From Mycobacteroides chelonae (GTDB taxonomy: Bacteria; Actinomycetota; Actinomycetes; Mycobacteriales; Mycobacteriaceae): a stretch of 64,000 nucleotides of DNA. The notes beneath the pieces were generated by a model. The model was given only the letters and a program-made list of their open reading frames with translations, had not been told where the DNA came from and searched no databases. Made by a program: the position numbers and the translations under genes. Position 1 is the first letter of the stretch. Every line of letters starts with the position of its first letter. This document shows, piece after piece, positions 54,319 through 62,826 of this stretch. The stretch covers positions 4,402,001-4,466,000 of the forward strand of contig NZ_CP050145.1 in the NCBI RefSeq assembly GCF_016767715.1, read 5' to 3'.

Positions 54319-56691
54319 GTGCTCATCAGCGGCGCCGCCGGTAGCGGAAAGACGTCGATTCTGGCGCGGGTTAGAGACGTCCTGAGCAACACGGGCTCCG
54401 CGCCGGTCAACCATGTCCCGGAGACAACGACCGGAAAAGGCTTGGGCCCGTTCGTCATCGACGACGCCGACTCGCTCAGCGGCCCACAGCTCGATACCCT
54501 GCGTGCCGTCGTGGAGAACGATCCGACGGCCATCGTGGTGGTGGCCGCGATACCCCGGCGCCAGCCTGCGCTACGTGCACTGTTTCAGTCCCTGGAGCGC
54601 GAATCACCCACCATCGCGCTCGGTCCCGTCGACAAGGGTGATATAGCCAGGCTTTCGGCTCGCTCAGCAGCCTTCGCCGATGAGATCGCGACCGCCACCG
54701 GCGGGGTGCTGGCTCTGGTGGCGGCGGCCGTCGATCGCCTGGACGGCGCAGATTCACTCGAATCCGCACTGCGTGCGATTGATTCCCGCATCGACGAACA
54801 ACTGCGCCGCCTCTCGCCGTCGGCCCAGGCCGCCGTGCTGCTGATGTCCCTGGACCCCGGCATCGGGGCCTCAGATATCGCTGCGGCACTTGCACTTTCC
54901 GACGCCGAGGATCTGGTCGACGAGGCTCTGGGAAGCGGGCTGGTGCCCTCACCTGGTCAGATCGCCTTCGCGGCCAGAGTGCACGGTTGCGCCACACGAC
55001 TGCTGGGTGCGGCGCGGCACCTCGATCTCGAACGATCGTTGTTGCGCACGCAGCTCGACATCGGTTCGGTGTCCACCGACCTGGCTCTGGCCCTGGTAGC
55101 CCACGGATTGCGCGATACGCAGATCGCCGGACTGCTCGCCGAGTGGGCCGCAACCGAATCCGACCCCCTCACCGCGGCGGATCTGTACCGCGCCGCGCTG
55201 ACCGCGGGCGCCGAGCCGGGCCCGATCAGGGTGCCGCTGGCCGAGTCGCTGGCGCGCGCGGGTGATCTGGCCGCGGCGGCCACCCAGGCCGATGAGGTGC
55301 TTAACGCCACCGATCCAGCACATCGCGCGGCAGCCGTGCGTATCGCGGCGGCCATCGCGTGCCACAACGGGGACTCCGGTCAGGCGGTCGCGTTGTACGA
55401 CTGGCTGGGTACCGGCCTGGACGGCCTGACGGCCCTGTCCGCTGCGCCGGTTTTCGTGGGTATCGGACAGTTGACGAGTGCACGGAAAGTCTTGGAAGAC
55501 AACGTGGGAGCGCCCCCTACGACATCGGCCACCGCGACGCGCAATGCCGCCCAGGGGGTCATCGCGTCGGTTGAGGGTCGTGGCCACGAGGCGCTGTCCC
55601 TGCTCGGTCAGGCCGTCACGCAGCAGCCGTCGACGTCTTCCTTCACCCCGGACAGCACCGTCGCCCTGGCTGCGTTGACCATGCTGCACAGCGGCGAGAC
55701 GGCGCGGGCCCGCGGCGTTCTCGCCGGTGCGATCCGTACCGACCTGCCCCACGACGTGTTCGCGGCGCGGCATCGTCTGCTCGCCGCCTGGATTGCCATG
55801 CTGTCCGGTGATCTGACCGGCGCCGCGCAATGGCTGCCTGAGGCCGACACCGAGCTCTCCCGGCGCGATCGCCTGTTCGCCGAATCGCTACGGACCGGCA
55901 TCGCCCGGCGCCACGGCGACACCGGTCCGCTACGCCAGCATTGGCAGGCCGCTATGGATGTGTTGTCGGCGTATTCGATCGACCTCTACACATTGCTCCC
56001 GGTTGGCGAGCTCTGGGTGGCGGCGGCACGGCTGCGCACCTTTGATGCCGTCACTCATCATGTCGACCGCGCATTCGCGGTTCTGGCGCAGCTCGGCGAT
56101 CCCATCGCCTGGTCTGCCCCCTTGCGATGGGCAGGCGTGCATGCCGCGATCCTGACCAACTCTCCGGAGAATCTCGCCCCGCACGGGCAGGCGCTCGCCA
56201 CGGCCGCGGGAGTCAGCCCGTATGCGCGCACCCTGGCGACGGCCGGGCGCACGTGGCTGCGGGTGCTCGCCAACCAGGTGGACGGCGCCGAGGTCGATGG
56301 CGCCGCGCGGATGCTGGGCGATACCGGCCTCGGCTGGGATGCAACCCGCTTGGCCAGCCAGGCCGCGCTGCACGCGAACGACCCGAAGGTGGCCGCCGCG
56401 ATGCTCGCGCTGGCCCGCGATCTGCGGACGCCGTCGGCCAATACTGACGGTCCCGACCCGGCCGCGGCGCCGTCCTCGGCCGCCGACTCGCCAACATCCA
56501 CGCGTCTATCGGATCGCGAGCGCGAGGTCGCCGAGCTGCTGCTACGCGGCCTTCCCTATCGCGATATCGGTGCGCAGCTGTTCATTTCGGCGAAGACCGT
56601 CGAGCATCACGTCGCCCGTATTCGCCGGCGCCTCGGGGCCGAATCACGCTCCGACATGTTCTCGATGTTGCGGTCGATCCTGACCCCATAA
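54319..56691 (+). CDS. iniR: IniR-like LuxR-type signal-transduction ATPase (Rv0339c-like)
   Basis: 790 residues from the GTG at 54319. A P-loop ATPase domain starts almost at once (VLISGAAGSGKTS), with Walker B GPFVIDDADSL near residue 50. A long helical repeat-type middle (about 250-720) leads to a LuxR helix-turn-helix at the end: LSDREREVAELLLRGLPYRD and SAKTVEHHVARIRRRLG. The neighbours (ini genes, Fe-S reductase, AspC) identify it with Rv0339c, described as IniR, the activator of the iniBAC operon that responds to trehalose. No ATG, GTG or TTG is seen in frame in the 138 bp before 54319, so the P-loop lies unusually near the N-terminus. Confidence 0.85.
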   Translation: MLISGAAGSGKTSILARVRDVLSNTGSAPVNHVPETTTGKGLGPFVIDDADSLSGPQLDTLRAVVENDPTAIVVVAAIPRRQPALRALFQSLERESPTIALGPVDKGDIARLSARSAAFADEIATATGGVLALVAAAVDRLDGADSLESALRAIDSRIDEQLRRLSPSAQAAVLLMSLDPGIGASDIAAALALSDAEDLVDEALGSGLVPSPGQIAFAARVHGCATRLLGAARHLDLERSLLRTQLDIGSVSTDLALALVAHGLRDTQIAGLLAEWAATESDPLTAADLYRAALTAGAEPGPIRVPLAESLARAGDLAAAATQADEVLNATDPAHRAAAVRIAAAIACHNGDSGQAVALYDWLGTGLDGLTALSAAPVFVGIGQLTSARKVLEDNVGAPPTTSATATRNAAQGVIASVEGRGHEALSLLGQAVTQQPSTSSFTPDSTVALAALTMLHSGETARARGVLAGAIRTDLPHDVFAARHRLLAAWIAMLSGDLTGAAQWLPEADTELSRRDRLFAESLRTGIARRHGDTGPLRQHWQAAMDVLSAYSIDLYTLLPVGELWVAAARLRTFDAVTHHVDRAFAVLAQLGDPIAWSAPLRWAGVHAAILTNSPENLAPHGQALATAAGVSPYARTLATAGRTWLRVLANQVDGAEVDGAARMLGDTGLGWDATRLASQAALHANDPKVAAAMLALARDLRTPSANTDGPDPAAAPSSAADSPTSTRLSDREREVAELLLRGLPYRDIGAQLFISAKTVEHHVARIRRRLGAESRSDMFSMLRSILTP

Positions 56692-56720
56692 ATGCGACAA
56701 AGTTCACCCTGTACGGCGGG

Positions 56721-56739
56721 TTAGGTAAGCCTGACTAGG
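56721..56739 (+). promoter_or_regulatory. Partial IdeR-box-like site before the Fe-S reductase
   Basis: TTAGGTAAGCCTGACTAGG matches the iron-box consensus TTAGGTTAGGCTAACCTAA at 12 of 19 positions, the left half nearly perfectly. It lies 115 bp upstream of the GTG at 56854. Iron control of an Fe-S reductase would make sense, but the match is only moderate. Confidence 0.35.
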
Positions 56740-56784
56740 ACTTTCGACCCTGTCAATGCGACGATGACCTCGCATCTGACACAA

Positions 56785-56825
56785 GTTACCCGCGAGTAAC
56801 ATTACACTTGTTACTGACGAGTAAC
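56785..56825 (+). promoter_or_regulatory. Two GTTAC-type inverted repeats before the Fe-S reductase
   Basis: GTTACCCGCGAGTAAC (56785-56800) and GTTACTGACGAGTAAC (56810-56825) match at 13 of 16 positions; each is a dyad (GTTACT/AGTAAC type) and they start 25 bp apart. They end 28 bp before the GTG, so a bound TetR-like repressor would block transcription. The regulator is unknown. Confidence 0.55.
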
Positions 56826-56853
56826 TTCTCGGGACCGGGAGGTCAGCACCACC

Positions 56854-59800
56854 GTGAGTACCGCGACGATCATTCTCGGAATCATCGGCGTTACCTTCAG
56901 CCTGGTTGCCTGGGGCTCATTCTTCGGCGGCGTGGTGAAGATGATCCGCGTCATCCTCTCCGGACAGCCGGACGGCACCCGCTGGCGCCCGATCGTCCCG
57001 CGCATCAAGACGCTCATCGTCGAGGTTGTCGCACACACCCGGATGAACAAATTCCGCACCGTGGGCTGGGCGCACTGGCTGGTGATGGTCGGCTTCCTGG
57101 GCGGCTTCCCGCTGTACTTCGAGTCCTACGGCCAGACCTTCAATCCCGAGTTTCACTGGCCGATCATCGGTGACACGTTCCTCTGGCACCTGTGGGACGA
57201 GATTCTCGGTATCGGCACGGTCATCGGCATCGTGACACTGATCGTCATTCGGCAGCTCAACCACCCCCGCAAGCCCGAACGGCTGTCCCGCTTCGGCGGC
57301 TCCAGCTTCATCGCGGCGTACACCATCGAATCGATCGTGCTGGTCGAAGGCCTGGGCATGGTGCTGGTGAAGTCCGGCAAGATCGCCACCTTCGGCGGCG
57401 GACACGTGTCATCGGACTTCTTCACCATGAACGTCGCGCAGTTGCTGCCCGAGAGCCCGTTGATGGTCTCCATCTTCGCCTTCATCAAGATGGTGTCCGG
57501 CGGCATGTTCCTGCTTCTGGTCGGGCGCAAGCTCGTCTGGGGTGTGGCCTGGCACCGGTTCGCAGCCTTCTTCAACATCTACTTCAAGCGCAACGCCGAC
57601 GGCAGCGTCGCGCTGGGCGCGGCCAAGCCGATGATGTCCGGCGGCAAGGTCCTGGAAATGGAGAGCGCCGATCCGGACGTCGACGCCTTCGGCGCCGGCA
57701 AGGTCGAGGACTTCAGCTGGAAAGACCTGCTGGACATCACGACGTGCACCGAGTGCGGCCGCTGCCAGAGCCAGTGCCCCGCCTGGAACACCGGCAAGCC
57801 GCTGTCCCCCAAGCTGCTGATCACCTCGCTGCGCGACCACACCTACGCCAAGGCGCCCTACCTGCTGGCCGGTGAGGACAAGTCCAAGCTGAGTGAGGCC
57901 GAGGTCGCCGAGGGCGAGCGTCAGCTGGTCGGCGGCGAGGGTGCCGTCATCGACCACGAGGTGCTGTGGAGCTGCACCACCTGTGGTGCCTGCGTCGAGC
58001 AGTGCCCCGTCGACATCGAGCACGTCGACCACATCATCGACATGCGCCGCTACCAGGTGCTCATCGAATCGGAGTTCCCCGGAGAGCTCGCGGGCCTGTT
58101 CAAGAACCTGGAGAACAAGGGCAACCCCTGGGGCCAGAACTCCAAGGATCGTCTCAACTGGATCGAAGAGGTCGACTTCGACGTCCCGGTGTTCGGCCAG
58201 GACGTGGACAGCTTCGCCGACTTCGAATACCTGTTCTGGGTGGGTTGCGCGGGTGCCTACGAGGACCGCGCGAAGAAGACCACCAAGGCCGTCGCCGAGC
58301 TGCTCGCGCTCGCCGGAACCAAGTTCCTGGTGCTGGGCGCCGACGAGACCTGTACGGGTGACTCCGCCCGCCGCGCCGGTAACGAATTCCTGTTCCAGCA
58401 GCTGGCCATGCAGAACATCGAGCTGCTCAATTCGGTGTTCGAGGGCGTGGAGCACAAGCAGCGCAAGATCGTGGTGACCTGCGCGCACTGCTTCAACGCA
58501 CTCGGCAACGAATACCCACAGGTCGGTGGCGACTACCAGGTGGTGCACCATACGCAGCTGCTGAACCGCCTGGTGCGCGATAAGAAGCTGGTTCCCGTCG
58601 CACCGGTTTCACAAGACGTCACCTACCACGACCCGTGCTACCTGGGCCGTCACAACAAGGTGTACACCGCGCCGCGTGAGCTGATCGGCGCCTCGGGTGC
58701 CGCACTCACCGAAATGCCAAGGCACGGAGAGCGTTCCATGTGCTGTGGCGCCGGTGGCGCCCGCATGTGGATGGAAGAGCAGCTGGGTAAGCGCATCAAT
58801 ATCGACCGCGTCGACGAGGCCCTTGCCACACCTGCATCCAAGATCGCGACGGGCTGCCCGTTCTGCCGCGTGATGCTGACCGACGGTGTGACCGCCCGCG
58901 ACGATTCCGCTGCCGTAGAGGTCGTCGACGTCGCGCAGTTGCTGCTCGAATCCGTGGGCCGTACCGATGACGTCCGGAAGGCATTGCCCGCCAAGGGCAC
59001 TGCCGCTGCCGCGGCGGCCGAGAAGGCTGCCACCCAGGCCGCGGAGCCCGAACCTGTTGTCGCCGAAGAGGAAGCACCGGCAGCGGCGGCCACAGCGGCA
59101 GCGCCTGCGGCCGATGCCAAGCCCATCACGGGTCTGGGCATGGCGGGCGGTGCCAAGCGCCCCGGAGCCAAGAAGGCCGCCGAAGCCGCTACCGAAGCAC
59201 CGGCTGCACCCGCCGCAGCCGCACCACCGGTCAAGGGACTCGGTATGGCGGGCGGTGCGAAGCGCCCCGGAGCCAAGAAAGCCGCGGCTCCCGCCGCCGA
59301 AGCCGCCACCGAAACGCCGGCTGCACCCGCAGCACCCGTCAAGGGACTGGGCATGGCGGGTGGCGCCAAGCGCCCCGGAGCCAAGAAAGCCGCCGCCCCG
59401 GCCGCCGAAGCCAGCTCCGAAGCGTCCGCAGCTCCCGCCGCAGCCGCACCACCGGTCAAGGGTCTGGGCATGGCAACCGGCGCCAAACGTCCGGGCGTCA
59501 AAAAGGCGACCCCGGCCCCTGCTGCCGAGGCTGCTCCGGTGGCCTCCGAGCCGGAGGCAGCAGCACCGGCGGCACCTGCCACCCCCGTGCCACCCGTCAA
59601 GGGTTTGGGCATGGCGACCGGGGCCAAGCGCCCCGGCGCGAAGAAGGCGGCCCCCGCAGCGTCTGCGCCCGCACCGACGCCCGAGCCTGAGGCAGAGGCA
59701 CCTTCCGCGCCCGCAACACCGGCAGCTCCCGCAGCTCCAGAGCCTCCCGTCAAGGGTCTCGGCATTGCCGCCGGTGCACGGCGTCCCGGCGCCAAGAAAG

Positions 59801-59994
59801 CGGCCCCTGCCGCGGCTACTCCCGCAGCAGAACCTGAGCAGCCCGCGGCCACGCCGGAACCTGTCGCACCGGCCGAAGCCGAGCCTGCGGAAGAGGCTGT
59901 GGAAGAGCCCGCCGAGGCCCGCACGGCTCCGGAACCACCGGTGAAGGGCCTGGGTATGGCCCCGGGAGCACGCCGTCCAGGCCGCCGAAATTAG
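56854..59994 (+). CDS. Membrane Fe-S (heterodisulfide-reductase-type) reductase with repeat tail, Rv0338c-like
   Basis: 1046 residues. N-terminal membrane part (1-270, about five helices, with conserved His), two 4Fe-4S clusters (CTECGRCQSQCP near 308 and CTTCGACVEQCPVD near 375), then two CCG domains (CAHCFNALGNEYP and MCCGAGGARMWME with the CCG Cys pairs). This is the HdrD/GlpC-like core; such enzymes oxidise or reduce a thiol or quinone-linked donor. The last ~290 residues are unusual: seven copies of PVKGLGMAGGAKRPGAKKA-type sequence in Ala/Pro-rich linkers, very basic and probably flexible. The GTG at 56854 has GGGAGG 11 nt upstream. The aminotransferase gene follows 34 bp later. Confidence 0.88.
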   Translation: MSTATIILGIIGVTFSLVAWGSFFGGVVKMIRVILSGQPDGTRWRPIVPRIKTLIVEVVAHTRMNKFRTVGWAHWLVMVGFLGGFPLYFESYGQTFNPEFHWPIIGDTFLWHLWDEILGIGTVIGIVTLIVIRQLNHPRKPERLSRFGGSSFIAAYTIESIVLVEGLGMVLVKSGKIATFGGGHVSSDFFTMNVAQLLPESPLMVSIFAFIKMVSGGMFLLLVGRKLVWGVAWHRFAAFFNIYFKRNADGSVALGAAKPMMSGGKVLEMESADPDVDAFGAGKVEDFSWKDLLDITTCTECGRCQSQCPAWNTGKPLSPKLLITSLRDHTYAKAPYLLAGEDKSKLSEAEVAEGERQLVGGEGAVIDHEVLWSCTTCGACVEQCPVDIEHVDHIIDMRRYQVLIESEFPGELAGLFKNLENKGNPWGQNSKDRLNWIEEVDFDVPVFGQDVDSFADFEYLFWVGCAGAYEDRAKKTTKAVAELLALAGTKFLVLGADETCTGDSARRAGNEFLFQQLAMQNIELLNSVFEGVEHKQRKIVVTCAHCFNALGNEYPQVGGDYQVVHHTQLLNRLVRDKKLVPVAPVSQDVTYHDPCYLGRHNKVYTAPRELIGASGAALTEMPRHGERSMCCGAGGARMWMEEQLGKRINIDRVDEALATPASKIATGCPFCRVMLTDGVTARDDSAAVEVVDVAQLLLESVGRTDDVRKALPAKGTAAAAAAEKAATQAAEPEPVVAEEEAPAAAATAAAPAADAKPITGLGMAGGAKRPGAKKAAEAATEAPAAPAAAAPPVKGLGMAGGAKRPGAKKAAAPAAEAATETPAAPAAPVKGLGMAGGAKRPGAKKAAAPAAEASSEASAAPAAAAPPVKGLGMATGAKRPGVKKATPAPAAEAAPVASEPEAAAPAAPATPVPPVKGLGMATGAKRPGAKKAAPAASAPAPTPEPEAEAPSAPATPAAPAAPEPPVKGLGIAAGARRPGAKKAAPAAATPAAEPEQPAATPEPVAPAEAEPAEEAVEEPAEARTAPEPPVKGLGMAPGARRPGRRN
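59110..59994 (+). repeat. Seven KGLGMAxGAKRPGAKKA repeats in the Fe-S reductase tail
   Basis: The 17-residue unit occurs seven times with Ala/Pro linkers of about 20-45 residues: five end GAKRPG(A/V)KKA, one GARRPGAKKA and the last GARRPGRRN at the C-terminus. The linkers grow longer and more acidic toward the end. This lysine/Ala/Pro layout resembles the C-terminal tails of heparin-binding HBHA and histone-like HupB of mycobacteria, suggesting binding to polyanions (inference). Confidence 0.85.
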
Positions 59995-60028
59995 ATATTG
60001 GCTGGACAGCAATGCCACCATTGAGACC

Positions 60029-61312
60029 GTGAGTACCGATAACTTGCCGACTGACGTGCCCCCGCGCGTGCCCGGTCTTTCCCCGCGGCAGCATCAACGG
60101 GTCTTTGCTCAGTCCACCAAGCTGCAAGACGTCCTGTACGAAATCAGGGGTCCGGTACACGCCCACGCCGCCCGGCTGGAGGCCGAGGGGCACCGCATCC
60201 TCAAGCTCAATATCGGCAACCCGGCACCGTTCGGTTTCGAGGCGCCCGATGTCATCATGCGCGACATCATCCAGGCGCTGCCCTATGCGCAGGGGTACTC
60301 CGACTCCAAGGGCATCCTGCCCGCGCGGCGCGCGGTGGTGACTCGCTACGAACTGGTCGAGGGATTCCCATACCTGGACGTGGACGACGTCTACCTGGGC
60401 AACGGGGTATCCGAGCTCATCACCATGACCACCCAGGCGCTGCTCGACAACGGCGATCAGGTGCTCATCCCCGCGCCCGACTATCCGCTGTGGACCGCCG
60501 CGACCTCGCTGGCCGGCGGCACCGCGGTGCATTACCTGTGCGACGAGACCAACGGCTGGATGCCAGACATCGAGGATCTGGAATCCAAGATCACCGAGCG
60601 CACCAAGGCCCTGGTCATCATCAATCCGAACAACCCCACCGGCGCGGTATATACGCGCGAAATCCTCACCAAGATGGTGGAACTGGCACGCAAGCATCAG
60701 CTGCTGCTGCTGGCCGACGAGATCTACGACAAGATCCTCTACGACGATGCCGAGCACATCAGCGTCGCATCACTGGCCCCGGACCTGTTGTGTTTCACCT
60801 TCAATGGCCTGTCCAAGGCCTACCGGGTGGCGGGCTACCGATCGGCATGGCTGGCCATCACCGGCCCCAAGGATCACGCTGCCAGCCTGCTGGAGGGCGT
60901 CAATCTGCTGGCCAACATGCGTCTGTGCCCGAATGTTCCTGCGCAGCATGCGATTCAGGTTGCCCTCGGTGGGCATCAAAGCATCGACGACCTCGTGCTT
61001 CCGGGCGGTCGGCTCCTGGAGCAGCGCGATGTGGCGTGGACCAAGCTCAATGAGATTCCCGGCGTCTCCTGCGTGAAGCCGAAGGGCGCGCTGTACGCCT
61101 TCCCGCGGCTGGACCCCGAGGTGCACGAGATCCACGATGACGACCAGCTGGTTCTGGATCTGCTTCTCAACGAGAAGATCCTGCTCACGCAGGGCACGGG
61201 CTTCAATTGGCCTGAGCCCGATCATCTTCGGATCGTCACGCTGCCGTGGGCCCGCGATCTTGCGGTCGCTATCGAGCGGCTCGGTAACTTCCTGGTGAGC
61301 TACCGCCAGTAG
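60029..61312 (+). CDS. aspC: Class I/II aminotransferase (AspC/AlaA type), Rv0337c-like
   Basis: 427 residues, PLP-dependent fold type I. GYSDSKGILPARRAVVTRYE near the N-terminus, NPNNPTGAVYT with the PLP-binding Asn, LADEIYDKILYDD and FNGLSKAYRVAGYRSAW with the Schiff-base Lys. The C-terminal substrate Arg is in DHLRIVTLP. Rv0337c is annotated as an aspartate aminotransferase; AlaA-like alanine transamination is equally possible. GTG at 60029 is the start. It lies 34 bp after the Fe-S reductase. A long hairpin follows the stop. Confidence 0.92.
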   Translation: MSTDNLPTDVPPRVPGLSPRQHQRVFAQSTKLQDVLYEIRGPVHAHAARLEAEGHRILKLNIGNPAPFGFEAPDVIMRDIIQALPYAQGYSDSKGILPARRAVVTRYELVEGFPYLDVDDVYLGNGVSELITMTTQALLDNGDQVLIPAPDYPLWTAATSLAGGTAVHYLCDETNGWMPDIEDLESKITERTKALVIINPNNPTGAVYTREILTKMVELARKHQLLLLADEIYDKILYDDAEHISVASLAPDLLCFTFNGLSKAYRVAGYRSAWLAITGPKDHAASLLEGVNLLANMRLCPNVPAQHAIQVALGGHQSIDDLVLPGGRLLEQRDVAWTKLNEIPGVSCVKPKGALYAFPRLDPEVHEIHDDDQLVLDLLLNEKILLTQGTGFNWPEPDHLRIVTLPWARDLAVAIERLGNFLVSYRQ

Positions 61313-61325
61313 GCGCACTCGTCCT

Positions 61326-61381
61326 CGACACCGTTTGTGGCGAACATATGCGAGACGGAATCGCCGCAACACGGCGTGTCG
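61326..61381. terminator. Long-stem hairpin repeat, copy 2, between convergent aspC and udgA
   Basis: Arms 61326-61343 and 61361-61381 pair imperfectly (CGACACC.GTTTGTGGCGA with TCGCCGCAACACGGCGTGTCG) around a 17-nt loop. Read on the minus strand it is a close relative of the hairpin at 1351-1409, sharing CGACACGCCG, GGCG and CGCCACAA and the loop TTCGTNTCGCA. It lies 13 bp after the aspC stop and 7 bp before the udgA stop, so it can end both transcripts. Confidence 0.6.
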
Positions 61382-61388
61382 GCGCCGG

Positions 61389-62729
61389 TCAGGCGTGGGT
61401 TAGCTCTTCCACGCGCTTGCCCAGGCAGAACACCCGCCATCCGGCGTTGACCCATTTGGCGGCGTCCAGGCAATTGCGACCGTCCACAATGACTTTGGTG
61501 CGCACAACCTTGGCCAGCTCGTCCGGGTCGAAGTCGACGAACTCCTGCCATTCGGTGAGCAGCAGCACGGCGTCGGCACGGTCGGCGGCCTCCACCACCG
61601 AGGTGGCGTAGTTCAGCGTCGGGAACAGGCGGCGCGAATTCTCCAGGGCCTTGGGGTCATACACGTTGACCGCAGCGCCATTGAGCTGCAGTAGCCCCGC
61701 GACATTCAGTGCGGGCGAGTCGCGGACGTCATCGGATTCGGGTTTGAAGGCCGCACCCAGCACCGCGATATTGGCACCGAGCAGCGATCCGCCGCAGGCC
61801 TTGGTGGCGAGCTCCACCATCCGGGTGCGTCGGCGCATGTTGATGCTGTCGACCTCACGCAGGAAGGTCAGGGCGTGGCTGGCCCCCAGCTCGCCCGCGC
61901 GAGCCATGAAGGCCCGGATGTCCTTGGGTAGGCATCCGCCACCGAAACCCAAGCCCGCGTTGAGGAATCGCCGCCCGATACGCGGGTCGTACCCCAGCGC
62001 GTCGGCCAGGGTGGTGACGTCGGCACCCACCGCCTCGCACACCTCGGAGATGGCGTTGATGAACGAGATCTTGGTGGCCAGGAAGGCGTTGGCCGAAACC
62101 TTCACCAGTTCGGCGGTTTCCAGATCGGTGACTAGGAAGGGAACCTCCTCGTCGAGGATCGGCCCGTACAGTTCGCGGACCAGCTTCTCGGCGCGGTCAG
62201 AACTCTGCTGCACACCCAGCACGATGCGGTCCGGGTGCAGGGTGTCCTTGACGGCATAGCCTTCGCGCAGGAACTCGGGGTTCCAGGCCACCTCGACATC
62301 GACGCCTTCGGCCGCGAATCCAGCTGCCCGCTGGCCAAGTTCGCGTGCGGTGCCCACGGGAACGGTCGACTTGCCGATGATGACCGCCGACTGGGTCAGT
62401 AGTGGCACCAGGGTGTCGATCACCGAGTGGACGTGGCTCAGGTCCGCGCCGTATTCACCCTTCTTCTGCGGCGTACCGACGCCCAGAAAATGCACATCGG
62501 CGAATTCCGCGGCCTCGGCATAGCTCGTGGTGAAACGCAGCCGACCCGATGCGATGTTGCTCTGCAAGATCTTTCGAAGGCCGGGTTCGTAGAACGGAAT
62601 GTCGCCGCCAGAGAGTTTGGCGACCTTACCTGGGTCGATGTCAATGCCGAGCACCTCGTGGCCAAGCTCGGCCATGCAGGCCGCATGGGTGGCGCCGAGG
62701 TATCCGGTTCCGAAAACGGTGCATCTCAT
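61389..62729 (-). CDS. udgA: UDP-glucose 6-dehydrogenase
   Basis: 446 residues. NAD-binding GTGYLGATHAACMAELGHEV at the start, catalytic Cys in GFGGGCLPKDIRAF (about residue 260), Lys in NAFLATKISFIN and the C-terminal UDP-binding domain with AFKPESDDVRDSP. It oxidises UDP-glucose to UDP-glucuronate, a sugar donor for polysaccharides or glycolipids. The start at 62729 (MRCTVFGTGYLG) is clear; the longer frame has no domain. M. tuberculosis Rv0322 is the counterpart. It is convergent with aspC. Confidence 0.93.
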   Translation of the reverse strand: MRCTVFGTGYLGATHAACMAELGHEVLGIDIDPGKVAKLSGGDIPFYEPGLRKILQSNIASGRLRFTTSYAEAAEFADVHFLGVGTPQKKGEYGADLSHVHSVIDTLVPLLTQSAVIIGKSTVPVGTARELGQRAAGFAAEGVDVEVAWNPEFLREGYAVKDTLHPDRIVLGVQQSSDRAEKLVRELYGPILDEEVPFLVTDLETAELVKVSANAFLATKISFINAISEVCEAVGADVTTLADALGYDPRIGRRFLNAGLGFGGGCLPKDIRAFMARAGELGASHALTFLREVDSINMRRRTRMVELATKACGGSLLGANIAVLGAAFKPESDDVRDSPALNVAGLLQLNGAAVNVYDPKALENSRRLFPTLNYATSVVEAADRADAVLLLTEWQEFVDFDPDELAKVVRTKVIVDGRNCLDAAKWVNAGWRVFCLGKRVEELTHA

Positions 62730-62826
62730 ACTGCCTATATAGGCCTCCAGGGTTAGCAACCTGGATACGCCGCACCATCGGTGTCCTAACGCCGGATGTA
62801 CGGCGAAAAGCACTGTGAATTACGGA

